NCBI GenBank assembly: GCA_034003625.1
Contig: JAVEYG010000017.1
Location: 1-64,000, forward strand
Origin: GWE2-42-39 sp034003625
GTDB lineage: Bacteria; Bacteroidota; Bacteroidia; Bacteroidales; Prolixibacteraceae
Direction: 5' to 3'
Length of the DNA stretch: 64,000 nucleotides
Each line of letters begins with the position of its first letter. Within the stretch, counting starts at the first letter, position 1. This document shows positions 1 through 8,381 of the stretch, piece by piece. The notes beneath the pieces were generated by a model. The model worked only from the letters and a program-made list of their open reading frames with translations. It was not told the DNA's origin and did not search any database. The translations under genes were made by a program, and so were the position numbers.

Positions 1-398
1 TTGTCTTTTAGTTATTTGGCTTATGCCATAACTAAATTACAAATCCTCTTTTGAAATGGTATCGTTCGCACCGCTCCCAATTTTCATTCTCTTGGGGGTC
101 TTTTTTTTGTCATGTGGGTTTCATTTCATTTTTATTTTATGCCGGGCACCAACAGGTATCTCGTTGTTACGAAACACAGGCCAGTTTTCTCCCGGAGGTC
201 TGAAAATTTAAATATAAACACAAAAACACAGGTTTTTACATGTCGCGCAAATTTAGTCTATTATTTGCACTTTTTATAATTGAATTTCCGGTAGGGCAAA
301 TTTAAAAAGAGATAAATACTTTATAAAAAAATAACAAAAGTATTAAGTGGAATATAAAAAATTTACGATAGCTTTGTATTGTAAACTAAAATTTCAGC
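1..398. other. Leading non-coding stretch
   Basis: I see no convincing gene here. A short CCCAA/TTGGG inverted repeat followed by eight T residues (about 76-108) could be the terminator of a gene left of the window. The last 100 bases are very AT-rich and hold the promoter-like box described separately. Confidence 0.5.
369..376 (+). promoter_or_regulatory. Possible -7 box of the ROK regulator gene
   Basis: TAGCTTTG matches the Bacteroidota -7 consensus TAnnTTTG and lies 22 bases before the first ATG. No clear -33 TTG was found at the usual spacing, so the call rests on one box. Confidence 0.35.
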
Positions 399-1634
399 AT
401 GATGATTGGTCCTATCCGGAAAAAACATGTCAGTGAATTAAATACTGTAGAACTTAAAAAGGTTCTTCAGAAACAAAAAATTACAAAACTTCTTTATTTG
501 AACAAGGCGCTGACCAATCCTGATATTAACAGTCAGATGGGTTTGAGTACCCCAAAAATAATCAGTTTGTTGAATGAACTGAAAAGCGAAAGCATTGTAG
601 AAGAGATAGGCCAGGCTGACTCAAGCGGCGGACGACGTCCTGTTTTGTACGGCCTGAAGAAGGATGCCCTCTACACCGTGGGAATTACCATTAATTTATA
701 CCGCACCACAATTTTTATTTTCGACGGCAGGAACGAAGCCATCTGCGAACCGGAAATCGTGAATATCAACATTTCGGAAGGAGTGGGGATCATCGACCAG
801 ATTGTGGCCCGCACCAATGCACTGATCGAACGGCAAAAGATCGACCATCATAAAATTGTTGGGGCAGGCATCGAAATCCCCGGATTGGTGAATTATGAAC
901 TGGGCGTTAATTTCACTCACCTGAAAACATCCAGGCCGTTGCTCGAAGTTTTTCAGGAAAAACTTGCATTGCCGGTTGTTATTGAAAACGATGCCAAAGC
1001 CCGTACTTATGCCGAATTGAAGTTTGGCTCGGCCCGCGACAGGAAAAACGTACTGGTTCTTGAACTCGACTGGGGGATCGGGTTGGGAATGGTACTGAAC
1101 GGCAAATTGTACCGGGGGAAAAACAGCCTGGCCGGCGAATTCGGACACCTTCCGATGATTGAAAACGATATCCTATGTGGTTGCGGAAAAAAAGGCTGCC
1201 TCGAAACTATTGCTTCAGGAACGGCCATTGCACGCATGGCCAGAGAAGGGATCCGCGCCGGCAAATCGTCGATGCTCACCCGGCTGGTGAACGAAGACCT
1301 TGATAAAATTGAACCAAAAACCGTAGTGGAAGCAGCAAATGCAGGCGATCAGTACTCCATAACGATCCTTACCGGCGTTGGCGAGTGGCTTGGTAAGAGC
1401 ATTGCTTTCCTGATCCAGATTTTCAACCCGGAACTGATCGTGCTAAGCGGGCGCGTGTCGAATGCCGGGCAATACATCCTGACTCCTATCCAGCAGGCTA
1501 TTAACATTTACTGCAATCCCGATCTGAGCAAAGAAGTGAAAATCCGGATTTCGGAACTCGACAAATATGCCGGAGTACGCGGGGTCACGGCCATGTTAAT
1601 GGAAAAAGTAATGGGGAAAATAGAAACGAAATAA
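399..1634 (+). CDS. ROK-family transcriptional regulator (NagC/Mlc type)
   Basis: A winged-helix DNA-binding region (about residues 15-80) is followed by a ROK sugar-binding domain. The ROK part keeps the IENDAK segment with Asp198, the GEFGH motif (246-250) and the CGCGKKGC zinc site (260-267). The N-terminal ATP loop, normally DxGGT, reads VGITINLY here, which suits a regulator that senses a sugar rather than a kinase. It lies 23 bases before the NagB-LmbE gene on the same strand and is the likely controller of the amino-sugar genes at 0.4-6.1 kb. Start: two ATGs in a row at 399 and 402. Family assignment is firm; the effector is inferred from the neighbours. Confidence 0.88.
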   Translation: MMIGPIRKKHVSELNTVELKKVLQKQKITKLLYLNKALTNPDINSQMGLSTPKIISLLNELKSESIVEEIGQADSSGGRRPVLYGLKKDALYTVGITINLYRTTIFIFDGRNEAICEPEIVNINISEGVGIIDQIVARTNALIERQKIDHHKIVGAGIEIPGLVNYELGVNFTHLKTSRPLLEVFQEKLALPVVIENDAKARTYAELKFGSARDRKNVLVLELDWGIGLGMVLNGKLYRGKNSLAGEFGHLPMIENDILCGCGKKGCLETIASGTAIARMAREGIRAGKSSMLTRLVNEDLDKIEPKTVVEAANAGDQYSITILTGVGEWLGKSIAFLIQIFNPELIVLSGRVSNAGQYILTPIQQAINIYCNPDLSKEVKIRISELDKYAGVRGVTAMLMEKVMGKIETK

Positions 1635-1657
1635 CCGTATTTATAAATTCAATTTTC

Positions 1658-3991
1658 ATGATCATGAACAACATCCAATTTTCCGAAGTAGAAAAGATCT
1701 TTTTGGAAGAAGCAGGAATTGTTACAGAGACAACCAAACTTCCATATATTACAGTCCGGAATTTTCCAAAACTGGGCTTACTTGCTTCGCTCCGTTTTTT
1801 TGAATGGGTTTCTGAAAACCCTGACGGGACCATCAGTCTGGCAACCGGAAAGACACAAAATTATTTCAGCCATTTTACCCGGTACCTGCTTGAAAACTGG
1901 GACAACCCAAAAGCTGTGGCAATCCGTGAAAAATACGGACTTGGAAAAACGAAAAAACCTGATTTCAGGAATCTGCAATTTGTACAGATCAACGAATTTT
2001 TTCCAATCCCTTCGTCGCAGCACAACAGCTTTTATAACAGCGTTATCAGTTCCTACATTGACGGTTTTGGCTTCAATAAAAACAAAGCATTGCTGATTAA
2101 TTCCGACGAAATAAAATTGGCCGACGAGAAACACTTTTCAGAAGTTTTTCCCGATTACAACATCGACCTTTCATTGCGGTACCGCGAAGCCAAAAACCAA
2201 ACGGAAGCACTTCAGCAAAAATCAATTTTTAAAATCGACGACTGGTGTACCCGGTACGAAAACCAGATAAGGGAAAAAGGAGGCATTGGTTTTTATCTCG
2301 GGGGTATCGGCCCCGACGGGCACATTGCCTTTAACACACGCGGCACCGATCTTTTTTCATCGACCAGGCTGACCGCCACCAATTTTGAAACGCAGGCAAT
2401 CACTGCTGCCGATCTCGGCGGGATTGAGGTGTCGCGCAAACGGCTGGTAATTACTATCGGGATGGAAACCATTACCTACAATCCCGATGCTGTTGCCATT
2501 ATTTATGCAGCCGGCGAGTCGAATGCCGACATTGTGAAGGCCGCCATCGAAAATGAACCGGGCAATTTGTACCCTGCAACGGCCCTGCAACGGCTTAAAA
2601 ATGCACGTTTTTACCTGACCAACGGTGCTGCCGTTAAACTGACCGATACGGTTGACAAATACTATAAAACAGGCGACTGGACCCACGAAAAAACAGAACG
2701 GGCCGTGATCGACCTCTGTGCACGGATCAACAAATTTGGGCCTAAACTCGAACCCGACGACCTGAAAGCAGACAAGTATTGCAGCATGATCCCGGGTTTA
2801 AACGAAAATACTGTCGCTTCAGTAATAACTTCAATTACGGAAAAAATTGAGCGGGGGATGGCAAAAGAAACCAACCAGACGTATTATCATTCCGGGCCCC
2901 ACCACGACGACATCATGTTGGGAATTATGCCCGTCATCAACCGACAGTTGCGCGACATTTCGAATGAATCTCATTTTGCCGTGATGACCTCCGGGTTTAC
3001 CGCCGTTACCAATTCATTTCTGGCCGGGCTGTTGGAAGATACCCGGAAACTGCTCCAGGAAGGAAATATGTTAATGGTGACGTATCCCAACTTTTTTGAT
3101 GAAGGATATAAATACAAGTGGGACAAAGATGTGTACCACTATCTCGATAATGTGGCTGCCGGCAACGAAGATGAAAAACGCCGGGGCGTTTGCCACCGCT
3201 TAGTGCGTGCAATGGTCGAAATTTGGGAATTGAAAAACCAATCGATGCTGACGGCAACTATCGACAACCTGATTGCCGAACTGAAAACCTTCTACGACGG
3301 GGGTAAAAATCCTCCAAAAATTCAGAAACTGAAAGGGATGATCCGTGAGTTTGAGGAAGAATTGGTGTGGGCCCATTACGGTGTCCGTGTGAAAAATGTA
3401 CATCATTTGCGATTGGGTTTTTATCAGTCGGGATCGTTTTCCGAAGCTCCTGATTACAGCCAGGATATCGCTCGTGTACTGGAGGATTTTCGCAAATATA
3501 AGCCCACATCGGTCAGTTTGGCGCTCGACCCCGAAGGAAGCGGCCCCGACACACACTACAAAGTATTGCAGGTAATGGCTGCCACAGTACGAGAATGGAG
3601 CAAAGAAGCCGACCTTTCCCGTCTCCGCATCATTGGTTACCGAAACGTCTGGTTCCGCTATCACCCGGCTGAGGTGAATGTAATTACCCCGGTTTCACTC
3701 AATGCCTTAGCCATTCTCGACAAGTCGTTTACCGATTGTTACCTGACCCAGGTAAATGCCTCCTTCCCAAGCTACCAGCTCGACGGCAAATTCAGCGCCC
3801 TGACACAGCGCGTATGGGTGGAACAGTTGAAACAAATTCAACTATTGCTGGGAAAAGACTTTTTCTACCAACATCCGAAACCACTTATCCGGGCTACTCA
3901 CGGGCTGATTTACTATCGCGACATGAGCGTGGAAGAGTTTCTGAAACTGGCCGACGAATTAGAAAAATCGGTAGAAGGAGTGTTTTTATAA
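1658..3991 (+). CDS. NagB-like / LmbE-like fusion protein
   Basis: The N-terminal half is a glucosamine-6-phosphate isomerase/deaminase fold with the GGIGPDGHIAFN signature (about 215-226). The C-terminal half from about residue 405 starts with PHHDD (414-418), resembling the zinc site of LmbE/PIG-L N-deacetylases. Such fusions occur in Bacteroidota beside amino-sugar genes. Compared with E. coli NagB, the position of catalytic Asp72 is Asn (QINEF instead of NMDEY) and that of Glu148 is Thr (FNTRG instead of FNEPA). Asp141 and His143 are kept. The NagB half may therefore bind a sugar phosphate without deaminating it. It is probably co-transcribed with the regulator upstream. An alternative start is ATG at 1664. 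Domain make-up is clear, substrate unknown. Confidence 0.82.
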   Translation: MIMNNIQFSEVEKIFLEEAGIVTETTKLPYITVRNFPKLGLLASLRFFEWVSENPDGTISLATGKTQNYFSHFTRYLLENWDNPKAVAIREKYGLGKTKKPDFRNLQFVQINEFFPIPSSQHNSFYNSVISSYIDGFGFNKNKALLINSDEIKLADEKHFSEVFPDYNIDLSLRYREAKNQTEALQQKSIFKIDDWCTRYENQIREKGGIGFYLGGIGPDGHIAFNTRGTDLFSSTRLTATNFETQAITAADLGGIEVSRKRLVITIGMETITYNPDAVAIIYAAGESNADIVKAAIENEPGNLYPATALQRLKNARFYLTNGAAVKLTDTVDKYYKTGDWTHEKTERAVIDLCARINKFGPKLEPDDLKADKYCSMIPGLNENTVASVITSITEKIERGMAKETNQTYYHSGPHHDDIMLGIMPVINRQLRDISNESHFAVMTSGFTAVTNSFLAGLLEDTRKLLQEGNMLMVTYPNFFDEGYKYKWDKDVYHYLDNVAAGNEDEKRRGVCHRLVRAMVEIWELKNQSMLTATIDNLIAELKTFYDGGKNPPKIQKLKGMIREFEEELVWAHYGVRVKNVHHLRLGFYQSGSFSEAPDYSQDIARVLEDFRKYKPTSVSLALDPEGSGPDTHYKVLQVMAATVREWSKEADLSRLRIIGYRNVWFRYHPAEVNVITPVSLNALAILDKSFTDCYLTQVNASFPSYQLDGKFSALTQRVWVEQLKQIQLLLGKDFFYQHPKPLIRATHGLIYYRDMSVEEFLKLADELEKSVEGVFL

Positions 3992-4020
3992 AACCCGCAT
4001 GTCACCCATTTTTTGTAAAA

Positions 4021-4056
4021 ATAAAAACGGAACTTTTTTCTGAAGTCCCGTTTTTA
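4021..4056. terminator. Bidirectional terminator between convergent genes
   Basis: AAAAACGGAACTT and AAGTCCCGTTTTT form a 13-base stem with one mismatch and a 7-base loop. A run of T follows on the plus strand and a run of A precedes it, so it can end both the NagB-LmbE transcript and the opposite nagB transcript. Confidence 0.8.
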
Positions 4057-4078
4057 TTTTTTTATAAGCCCCTGTAAA

Positions 4079-4906
4079 TTACCAGACCAGATCGGAATTG
4101 AAAATTGTTTCCGGATCGAGGTTTTTTTCTTCTATTGACCTGAAATATTTTACGGTTCCCACTTTCAGCTCATAGGTTGCGAAGTCGTCACAAACAATCA
4201 TCCCCTTTGGATGCATTTGCAACGCGCTGATGGTCCACATGTGGTTGACCCCTTCTTCCACCGCATGCCTCATTGCCCGTGCTTTCGACAATCCGTTCAC
4301 CACAATCAAAACTTCTTTTGCTTCAAGCACAGTGGCAATACCGACCGTAAGGGCGCTTTTGGGAACTTTATCATAGTCGTTGTCGAAAAATCGCGAATTG
4401 GCAACAATCGTATCGTAGGTCAGCGCCATTTCCCGTGTGCGCGACGACAGCGACGATCCCGGCTCGTTGAAAGCAAGATGCCCGTCAGGGCCGATCCCGC
4501 CAAGAAACAGATCAATTCCTCCGGCCTGTTTTATTTTTTCTTCATAACGGCGGCTTTCTTCTTTCAGATCACGCGCATTTCCGTTCAAAATATTTACATT
4601 CTTCTGCTGAATGTCCACATGGTTGAAGAAATTTTCCCACATAAACGTGTAATAACTTTGCGGATGGTTTTGGGGAATCCCCACATACTCGTCCATATTG
4701 AAGGTGATCACGTCCTTGAACGAAACTTTACCGGCGTTGTAAAGAGCAATCAACTCTTTATACACGAATAAAGGCGACGAACCGGTAGGCAATCCTAAAA
4801 CGAACGGATTGGCTTCGGTTGGATTTGCCAGCTGAATTTTCCGGGCAATGTAATTGGCCGTCCAAAGAGAGGCCTTTTGATGGTTTTCCTGAATAATTAA
4901 TCTCAC
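4079..4906 (-). CDS. nagB: Glucosamine-6-phosphate deaminase
   Basis: This enzyme converts glucosamine-6-phosphate to fructose-6-phosphate and ammonia, the last step of amino-sugar use. The 275-residue protein aligns with E. coli NagB without a shift. Asp72 lies in FNMDEYVG, Asp141 and His143 in GGIGPDGHLAFNEPG, and Glu148 is present, so all catalytic residues are intact. It converges on the NagB-LmbE fusion gene and is separated from it by a strong terminator, so it is transcribed independently. Having a complete nagB beside a fusion with altered catalytic residues suggests the two proteins do different jobs. Confidence 0.95.
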   Translation of the reverse strand: MRLIIQENHQKASLWTANYIARKIQLANPTEANPFVLGLPTGSSPLFVYKELIALYNAGKVSFKDVITFNMDEYVGIPQNHPQSYYTFMWENFFNHVDIQQKNVNILNGNARDLKEESRRYEEKIKQAGGIDLFLGGIGPDGHLAFNEPGSSLSSRTREMALTYDTIVANSRFFDNDYDKVPKSALTVGIATVLEAKEVLIVVNGLSKARAMRHAVEEGVNHMWTISALQMHPKGMIVCDDFATYELKVGTVKYFRSIEEKNLDPETIFNSDLVW

Positions 4907-5291
4907 GGTGTTTTTCTATTAATGGTTACGGTTTACTCTCGATTTGTTTTTGCTAATCAGTTGTTATACTGAAAGGAAATAATATTTCCCGGACATTCCA
5001 ATAACTACAATTAACGAAGTGCGAAATTATAAATTTTAGTCGATAACCGGCGTCGGATTGACAACTAAATGTAAATTCATAATGATATAGTTACGCAGAA
5101 TAAACCGGGTGACGCGATTTTTAATCGCGATTAAAAATCGCGTCACCTACAAGGTCCCTTTTTGTGCTATGAAAAATAATTCTATTGGAAATCGGACTAA
5201 AAATGTATTTCCTGCCGGCGCTTGCCGGTATGGTTTTAGAGATGATTTTTATTTGTATTTTGCGGTGGTGTTTTATTGAAATCAAACAGAT
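4907..5291. other. Divergent intergenic region with a perfect palindrome
   Basis: This 385-base region lies between nagB and the ROK kinase, which are transcribed away from each other. It must hold both promoters, but I could not place either box with confidence. Apart from the palindrome at 5108-5147 I see no gene or RNA structure. Confidence 0.6.
5108..5147. repeat. 40-base perfect palindrome
   Basis: The left half, GGTGACGCGATTTTTAATCG, is the exact reverse complement of the right half, with no spacer. It could fold into a long hairpin or be a two-fold operator. The sub-sequence ATCGCGTCAC recurs near 34012-34021, which hints at a dispersed repeat family rather than a local operator. Confidence 0.85.
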
Positions 5292-6131
5292 ATGAAAATA
5301 ATTGGAGTGGATGTAGGTGGCACGAAAATCAGCGCAGGGCTTATCGAAGGCGGGAAACTGGTAAAACAGTATTCTTGTCCGACCCCCTTCGATGCCGAAA
5401 AACAGGTGGTGGTTGATGCCATTTCCCGCACCATCGAAAAAGTGTTTCACCCCGAAATCGCCGGAATAGGAATTGGTGTCCCTGGTCTTGTAGACCACGA
5501 ACGAAACTTAGTGATCGATGTGACCAATATTCCATCGTGGACCGAGGTTCCGTTGAAAGAACTTCTGCAACAACATTTTGACAAACCTGTTTTTGTAAAC
5601 AACGATGCCAACTGTTTTGCCGTAGGCGAAAAGCATTTCGGCAAAGGCAAGTCGTTTAATAACTTTGTGGGCCTGGCTATTGGCACCGGACTGGGAGCCG
5701 GAATTATCATCAACGGGCATTTGTACTCCGGAAAATACAGCGGCGCCGGCGAGTTTGGCAACCTGTATTACCTCGACAACAATACGGAAGCTTATTGCAG
5801 TGGCCAGTTTTTTAAAGACAAAGGACTGAGCGGGGCTGAAGTGGCGCAAAAAGCACAGGCTGGCGATGCAGAATCGCTTGCCCTGTTTACTGAATTTGGG
5901 CATCATTTAGGCAAAGCCATTTGTAACATCCTGTTTGCACTGGCCCCCGAAGCAATCATTCTGGGCGGCTCGGTAGCCCGGTCGTATCATTTGTTCCGTG
6001 AAGGAATGGGATCGGCCCTTCGTGACTTCCCTTTCAAAAGGCTTTCTGAAAACCTGATCATTGACGTTTCGGATGTTCAGAATACGGCCATTCTGGGCGC
6101 TTCGTCGCTGGTACTCGATGCAAACAGATGA
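5292..6131 (+). CDS. ROK-family sugar kinase
   Basis: This is a short ROK kinase with no DNA-binding domain, likely acting on glucose or an amino sugar in the cytoplasm. The ATP loop DVGGTKISAG (7-16), the NNDAN segment with catalytic Asp105 and the GTGLGAG phosphate motif (131-137) are all present. The zinc site usual in ROK kinases is missing: GEFGN replaces GExGH (153-157), and only one Cys remains where CxCGxxGC is expected. Kinases lacking this zinc are known, so activity is plausible. Its position next to nagB supports a role in N-acetylglucosamine or glucosamine use; the exact substrate is not shown by sequence. Confidence 0.85.
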   Translation: MKIIGVDVGGTKISAGLIEGGKLVKQYSCPTPFDAEKQVVVDAISRTIEKVFHPEIAGIGIGVPGLVDHERNLVIDVTNIPSWTEVPLKELLQQHFDKPVFVNNDANCFAVGEKHFGKGKSFNNFVGLAIGTGLGAGIIINGHLYSGKYSGAGEFGNLYYLDNNTEAYCSGQFFKDKGLSGAEVAQKAQAGDAESLALFTEFGHHLGKAICNILFALAPEAIILGGSVARSYHLFREGMGSALRDFPFKRLSENLIIDVSDVQNTAILGASSLVLDANR

Positions 6132-6249
6132 CGGACGCCGTACAAAAAAATGGAACAGTGTTGTGTCCGGAAAGCTTTTTTTGCCTGGAAAAATTTTCTA
6201 AACTTTCAGGCTGATTTTGTGTTTTTAATGGAACCTGCAGAAATATCAA

Positions 6250-6930
6250 ATGCCAAAAGCCAAAGAATACAGGCCCCCGACAAACGAACTTCATCCTGTT
6301 AAACTTACCGGTAACCGGGAAATATCGCCCGGAGTACATGTCATTTCGTGGAAACGGAATAGTGAGTTTTTGCCCGGACAGGTAGTGAAAATTGCATTGA
6401 ACGAAAACGGTCATGTCCGTATTTACAGCTTGTGCAGCGGTAACCACGAGCCGGAAATGAGGGTACTTTTCAATATTAAGAAAGGGGGAGAACTGACCCC
6501 GAAACTATCGGCCTATGCCCCCGGCGATACAATATGGGTGAGCAAGGCCTACGGAAGTTTTACCAGCGACGACAAACCAGCGTTCTGGATTGCCACCGGA
6601 ACCGGTATCGCCCCGTTCTACAGTATGTTTCGCTCTGGCCATGCAGAAGGCAAAATCCTCGTTCACGGGGTGCGCCATTTGAACCAGTTTTATTTTGAAG
6701 ACGAACTCGAATGGGCATTGGGAAAAAATTACGTACGCTGTTGTTCACAGGAACAACGCTGCGGTATTTTTCATGGCCGTGTGACCGATTACCTGAAACA
6801 AATGGAAAACCTTCCATCCGTAAGCCGGTATTTCTTATGTGGAAAAGCACTGATGGTGGTCGAGTTGCGCGACTTGCTGATTGAGCAGGGCGTTCCCTAC
6901 GAAAACATTGTAGCTGAGATTTATTTCTGA
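6250..6930 (+). CDS. Ferredoxin-NADP reductase-like flavoprotein
   Basis: A two-domain oxidoreductase of the ferredoxin-NADP(H) reductase superfamily, shorter (226 residues) than typical Fpr. The flavin-binding RIYS motif is at 57-60 and the nucleotide-binding ATGTGIAPF motif at 115-123. The C-terminal part contains the FLCGKALMVVELRDLL stretch typical of the NAD(P) domain. It has no membrane segment, so it is likely cytosolic. It stands between the ROK kinase and rlmN without an obvious operon partner. Electron donor and acceptor cannot be read from the sequence. Confidence 0.85.
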   Translation: MPKAKEYRPPTNELHPVKLTGNREISPGVHVISWKRNSEFLPGQVVKIALNENGHVRIYSLCSGNHEPEMRVLFNIKKGGELTPKLSAYAPGDTIWVSKAYGSFTSDDKPAFWIATGTGIAPFYSMFRSGHAEGKILVHGVRHLNQFYFEDELEWALGKNYVRCCSQEQRCGIFHGRVTDYLKQMENLPSVSRYFLCGKALMVVELRDLLIEQGVPYENIVAEIYF

Positions 6931-7007
6931 ATGGAGATTTTTCTTTTGGCCTGCATTGTCGTCTCTACAAACTTTTCCGAAGTAAGGCTTCCAAAGCCAT
7001 AGTTTCG

Positions 7008-7015
7008 TATTTTTG
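7008..7015 (+). promoter_or_regulatory. -7 box of rlmN
   Basis: TATTTTTG fits TAnnTTTG exactly. Transcription would begin around 7022, which leaves room for the ATG at 7039 as the start codon. Confidence 0.45.
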
Positions 7016-7038
7016 TTGCTGAATTTATTTTGAAGAAA

Positions 7039-8064
7039 ATGAAGGACCCGCTTTTTGGAAAAACGCTGAACGAACTGACAGAACTGAGCCTTTCGCTTGG
7101 TTTCCCGAAATTTACAGGAAAACAAATAGCCGAATGGTTGTACAAAAAAGAACTTGCTTCGATTGACGGGATGACCAACCTGTCGAAGAAGAACCGGGAA
7201 GTCCTGGCCGAAAATTACGAAGTGGGGCTGCTCCCGTTTACCAAAGTCCAGGAAAGTGCCGACGGCACCAAGAAGTACCTGTTCCCCACCCTGCATGGGA
7301 AATTCATTGAAACGGCAATGATACCTGACCGCGACCGGAAAACGGTTTGTGTGTCGTCGCAAGTGGGCTGCAAAATGGGCTGCCTATTCTGCATGACAGG
7401 AAAACAAGGGTTTCAGGGACAACTAACTGCCGGCGAGATCATTAACCAAATCCGCAGCATTGACGAATTTCGTGAGGTGAGCAACATTGTATACATGGGT
7501 ATGGGCGAGCCGTTCGATAATCTGGACGAGGTTTTAAAAAGCCTTCAGATACTAACCTCTGATTGGGGATACGCCATGAGCCCCCGCCGCATCACCGTGT
7601 CCACCGTTGGCATTGTGCCGGCCATGCTGAAGTTTTTGGAAACCAGTGAGGCGCACCTGGCGGTGAGCCTTCATACCCCCTTCGACGACGAACGCCGCAG
7701 GTTGATGCCCGTACAAATGGTTTATTCCATCCAGGAAGTGGTGAACGAGATACGAAGCTGGGATTTTGGCCGCCAACGCCGTATTTCTTTTGAATACATT
7801 GTATTTAAAGGATTGAACGATACGATCCGCCACGTGAGGGAACTCGCCCGCCTGCTCAACCAGTTGAAATGCCGTGTCAACCTGATCCGTTTCCACCCGA
7901 TACCGGGCACCCCGCTCGAAGGAACAGATGAACAAACGCTGCATGATTTTAAAGATTTGCTGAACGAAAAAGGCATCCTCACCACCATTCGCGCCAGCCG
8001 CGGACAGGATATTTATGCTGCCTGCGGATTGCTGTCAACCAAAGAACTGGTAAAAAAGGATTAA
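7039..8064 (+). CDS. rlmN: 23S rRNA (adenine-2503-C2) methyltransferase
   Basis: This radical-SAM enzyme methylates A2503 of 23S rRNA (and A37 of some tRNAs). The cluster-binding CKMGCLFC motif (Cys111, Cys115, Cys118) and a conserved C-terminal Cys in YAACGLL, which forms the methyl-carrier site, are both present. The 341-residue length is normal. The frame could open at a TTG at 7030, but the ATG at 7039 gives the usual N-terminus and fits the promoter box at 7008-7015. Confidence 0.96.
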   Translation: MKDPLFGKTLNELTELSLSLGFPKFTGKQIAEWLYKKELASIDGMTNLSKKNREVLAENYEVGLLPFTKVQESADGTKKYLFPTLHGKFIETAMIPDRDRKTVCVSSQVGCKMGCLFCMTGKQGFQGQLTAGEIINQIRSIDEFREVSNIVYMGMGEPFDNLDEVLKSLQILTSDWGYAMSPRRITVSTVGIVPAMLKFLETSEAHLAVSLHTPFDDERRRLMPVQMVYSIQEVVNEIRSWDFGRQRRISFEYIVFKGLNDTIRHVRELARLLNQLKCRVNLIRFHPIPGTPLEGTDEQTLHDFKDLLNEKGILTTIRASRGQDIYAACGLLSTKELVKKD

Positions 8065-8381
8065 AATTTTGGAAAAAGAGTTTTTCTTCTGAAAAGTTCG
8101 TGGAAACAATATTATGGTACTTCTGACGTTTAGTGCGGTGATAAATTCCACTTTGAGATATGGTCGGCATCCATGAAAAAAGCTGCACTAAAAAAGTACA
8201 GCTTCTTTGATTTTGGAATCAAATTCCGAGTCCCCCCATTCTCAATCTTAATGATACAGCGTGATTCTTACGCCATTTTCCCCACTATACATTACTTCAA
8301 CACGTTCAATCGCAACTCTTCCTTCAGTTTATTTTTTCAAACCGTGTACCGATACCTGTTTCCGCTACGGTAGCCGGATTT
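8065..8381. other. Convergent intergenic region
   Basis: It separates rlmN from the DUF4857 gene on the other strand. It contains the terminator at 8180-8210. A 66-codon open frame at 8173-8373 overlaps that terminator and resembles no family I know, so I do not call a gene. Confidence 0.6.
8180..8214 (+). terminator. Terminator downstream of rlmN
   Basis: AAGCTGCACT and AGTACAGCTT pair with a single G-T mismatch around a short A loop, followed by a T-rich stretch (CTTTGATTTT). Confidence 0.6.

Noticed and set aside
8173..8373. Small open frame between rlmN and the DUF4857 gene
   Set aside because: Its first codons coincide with a terminator hairpin and the protein resembles nothing known.
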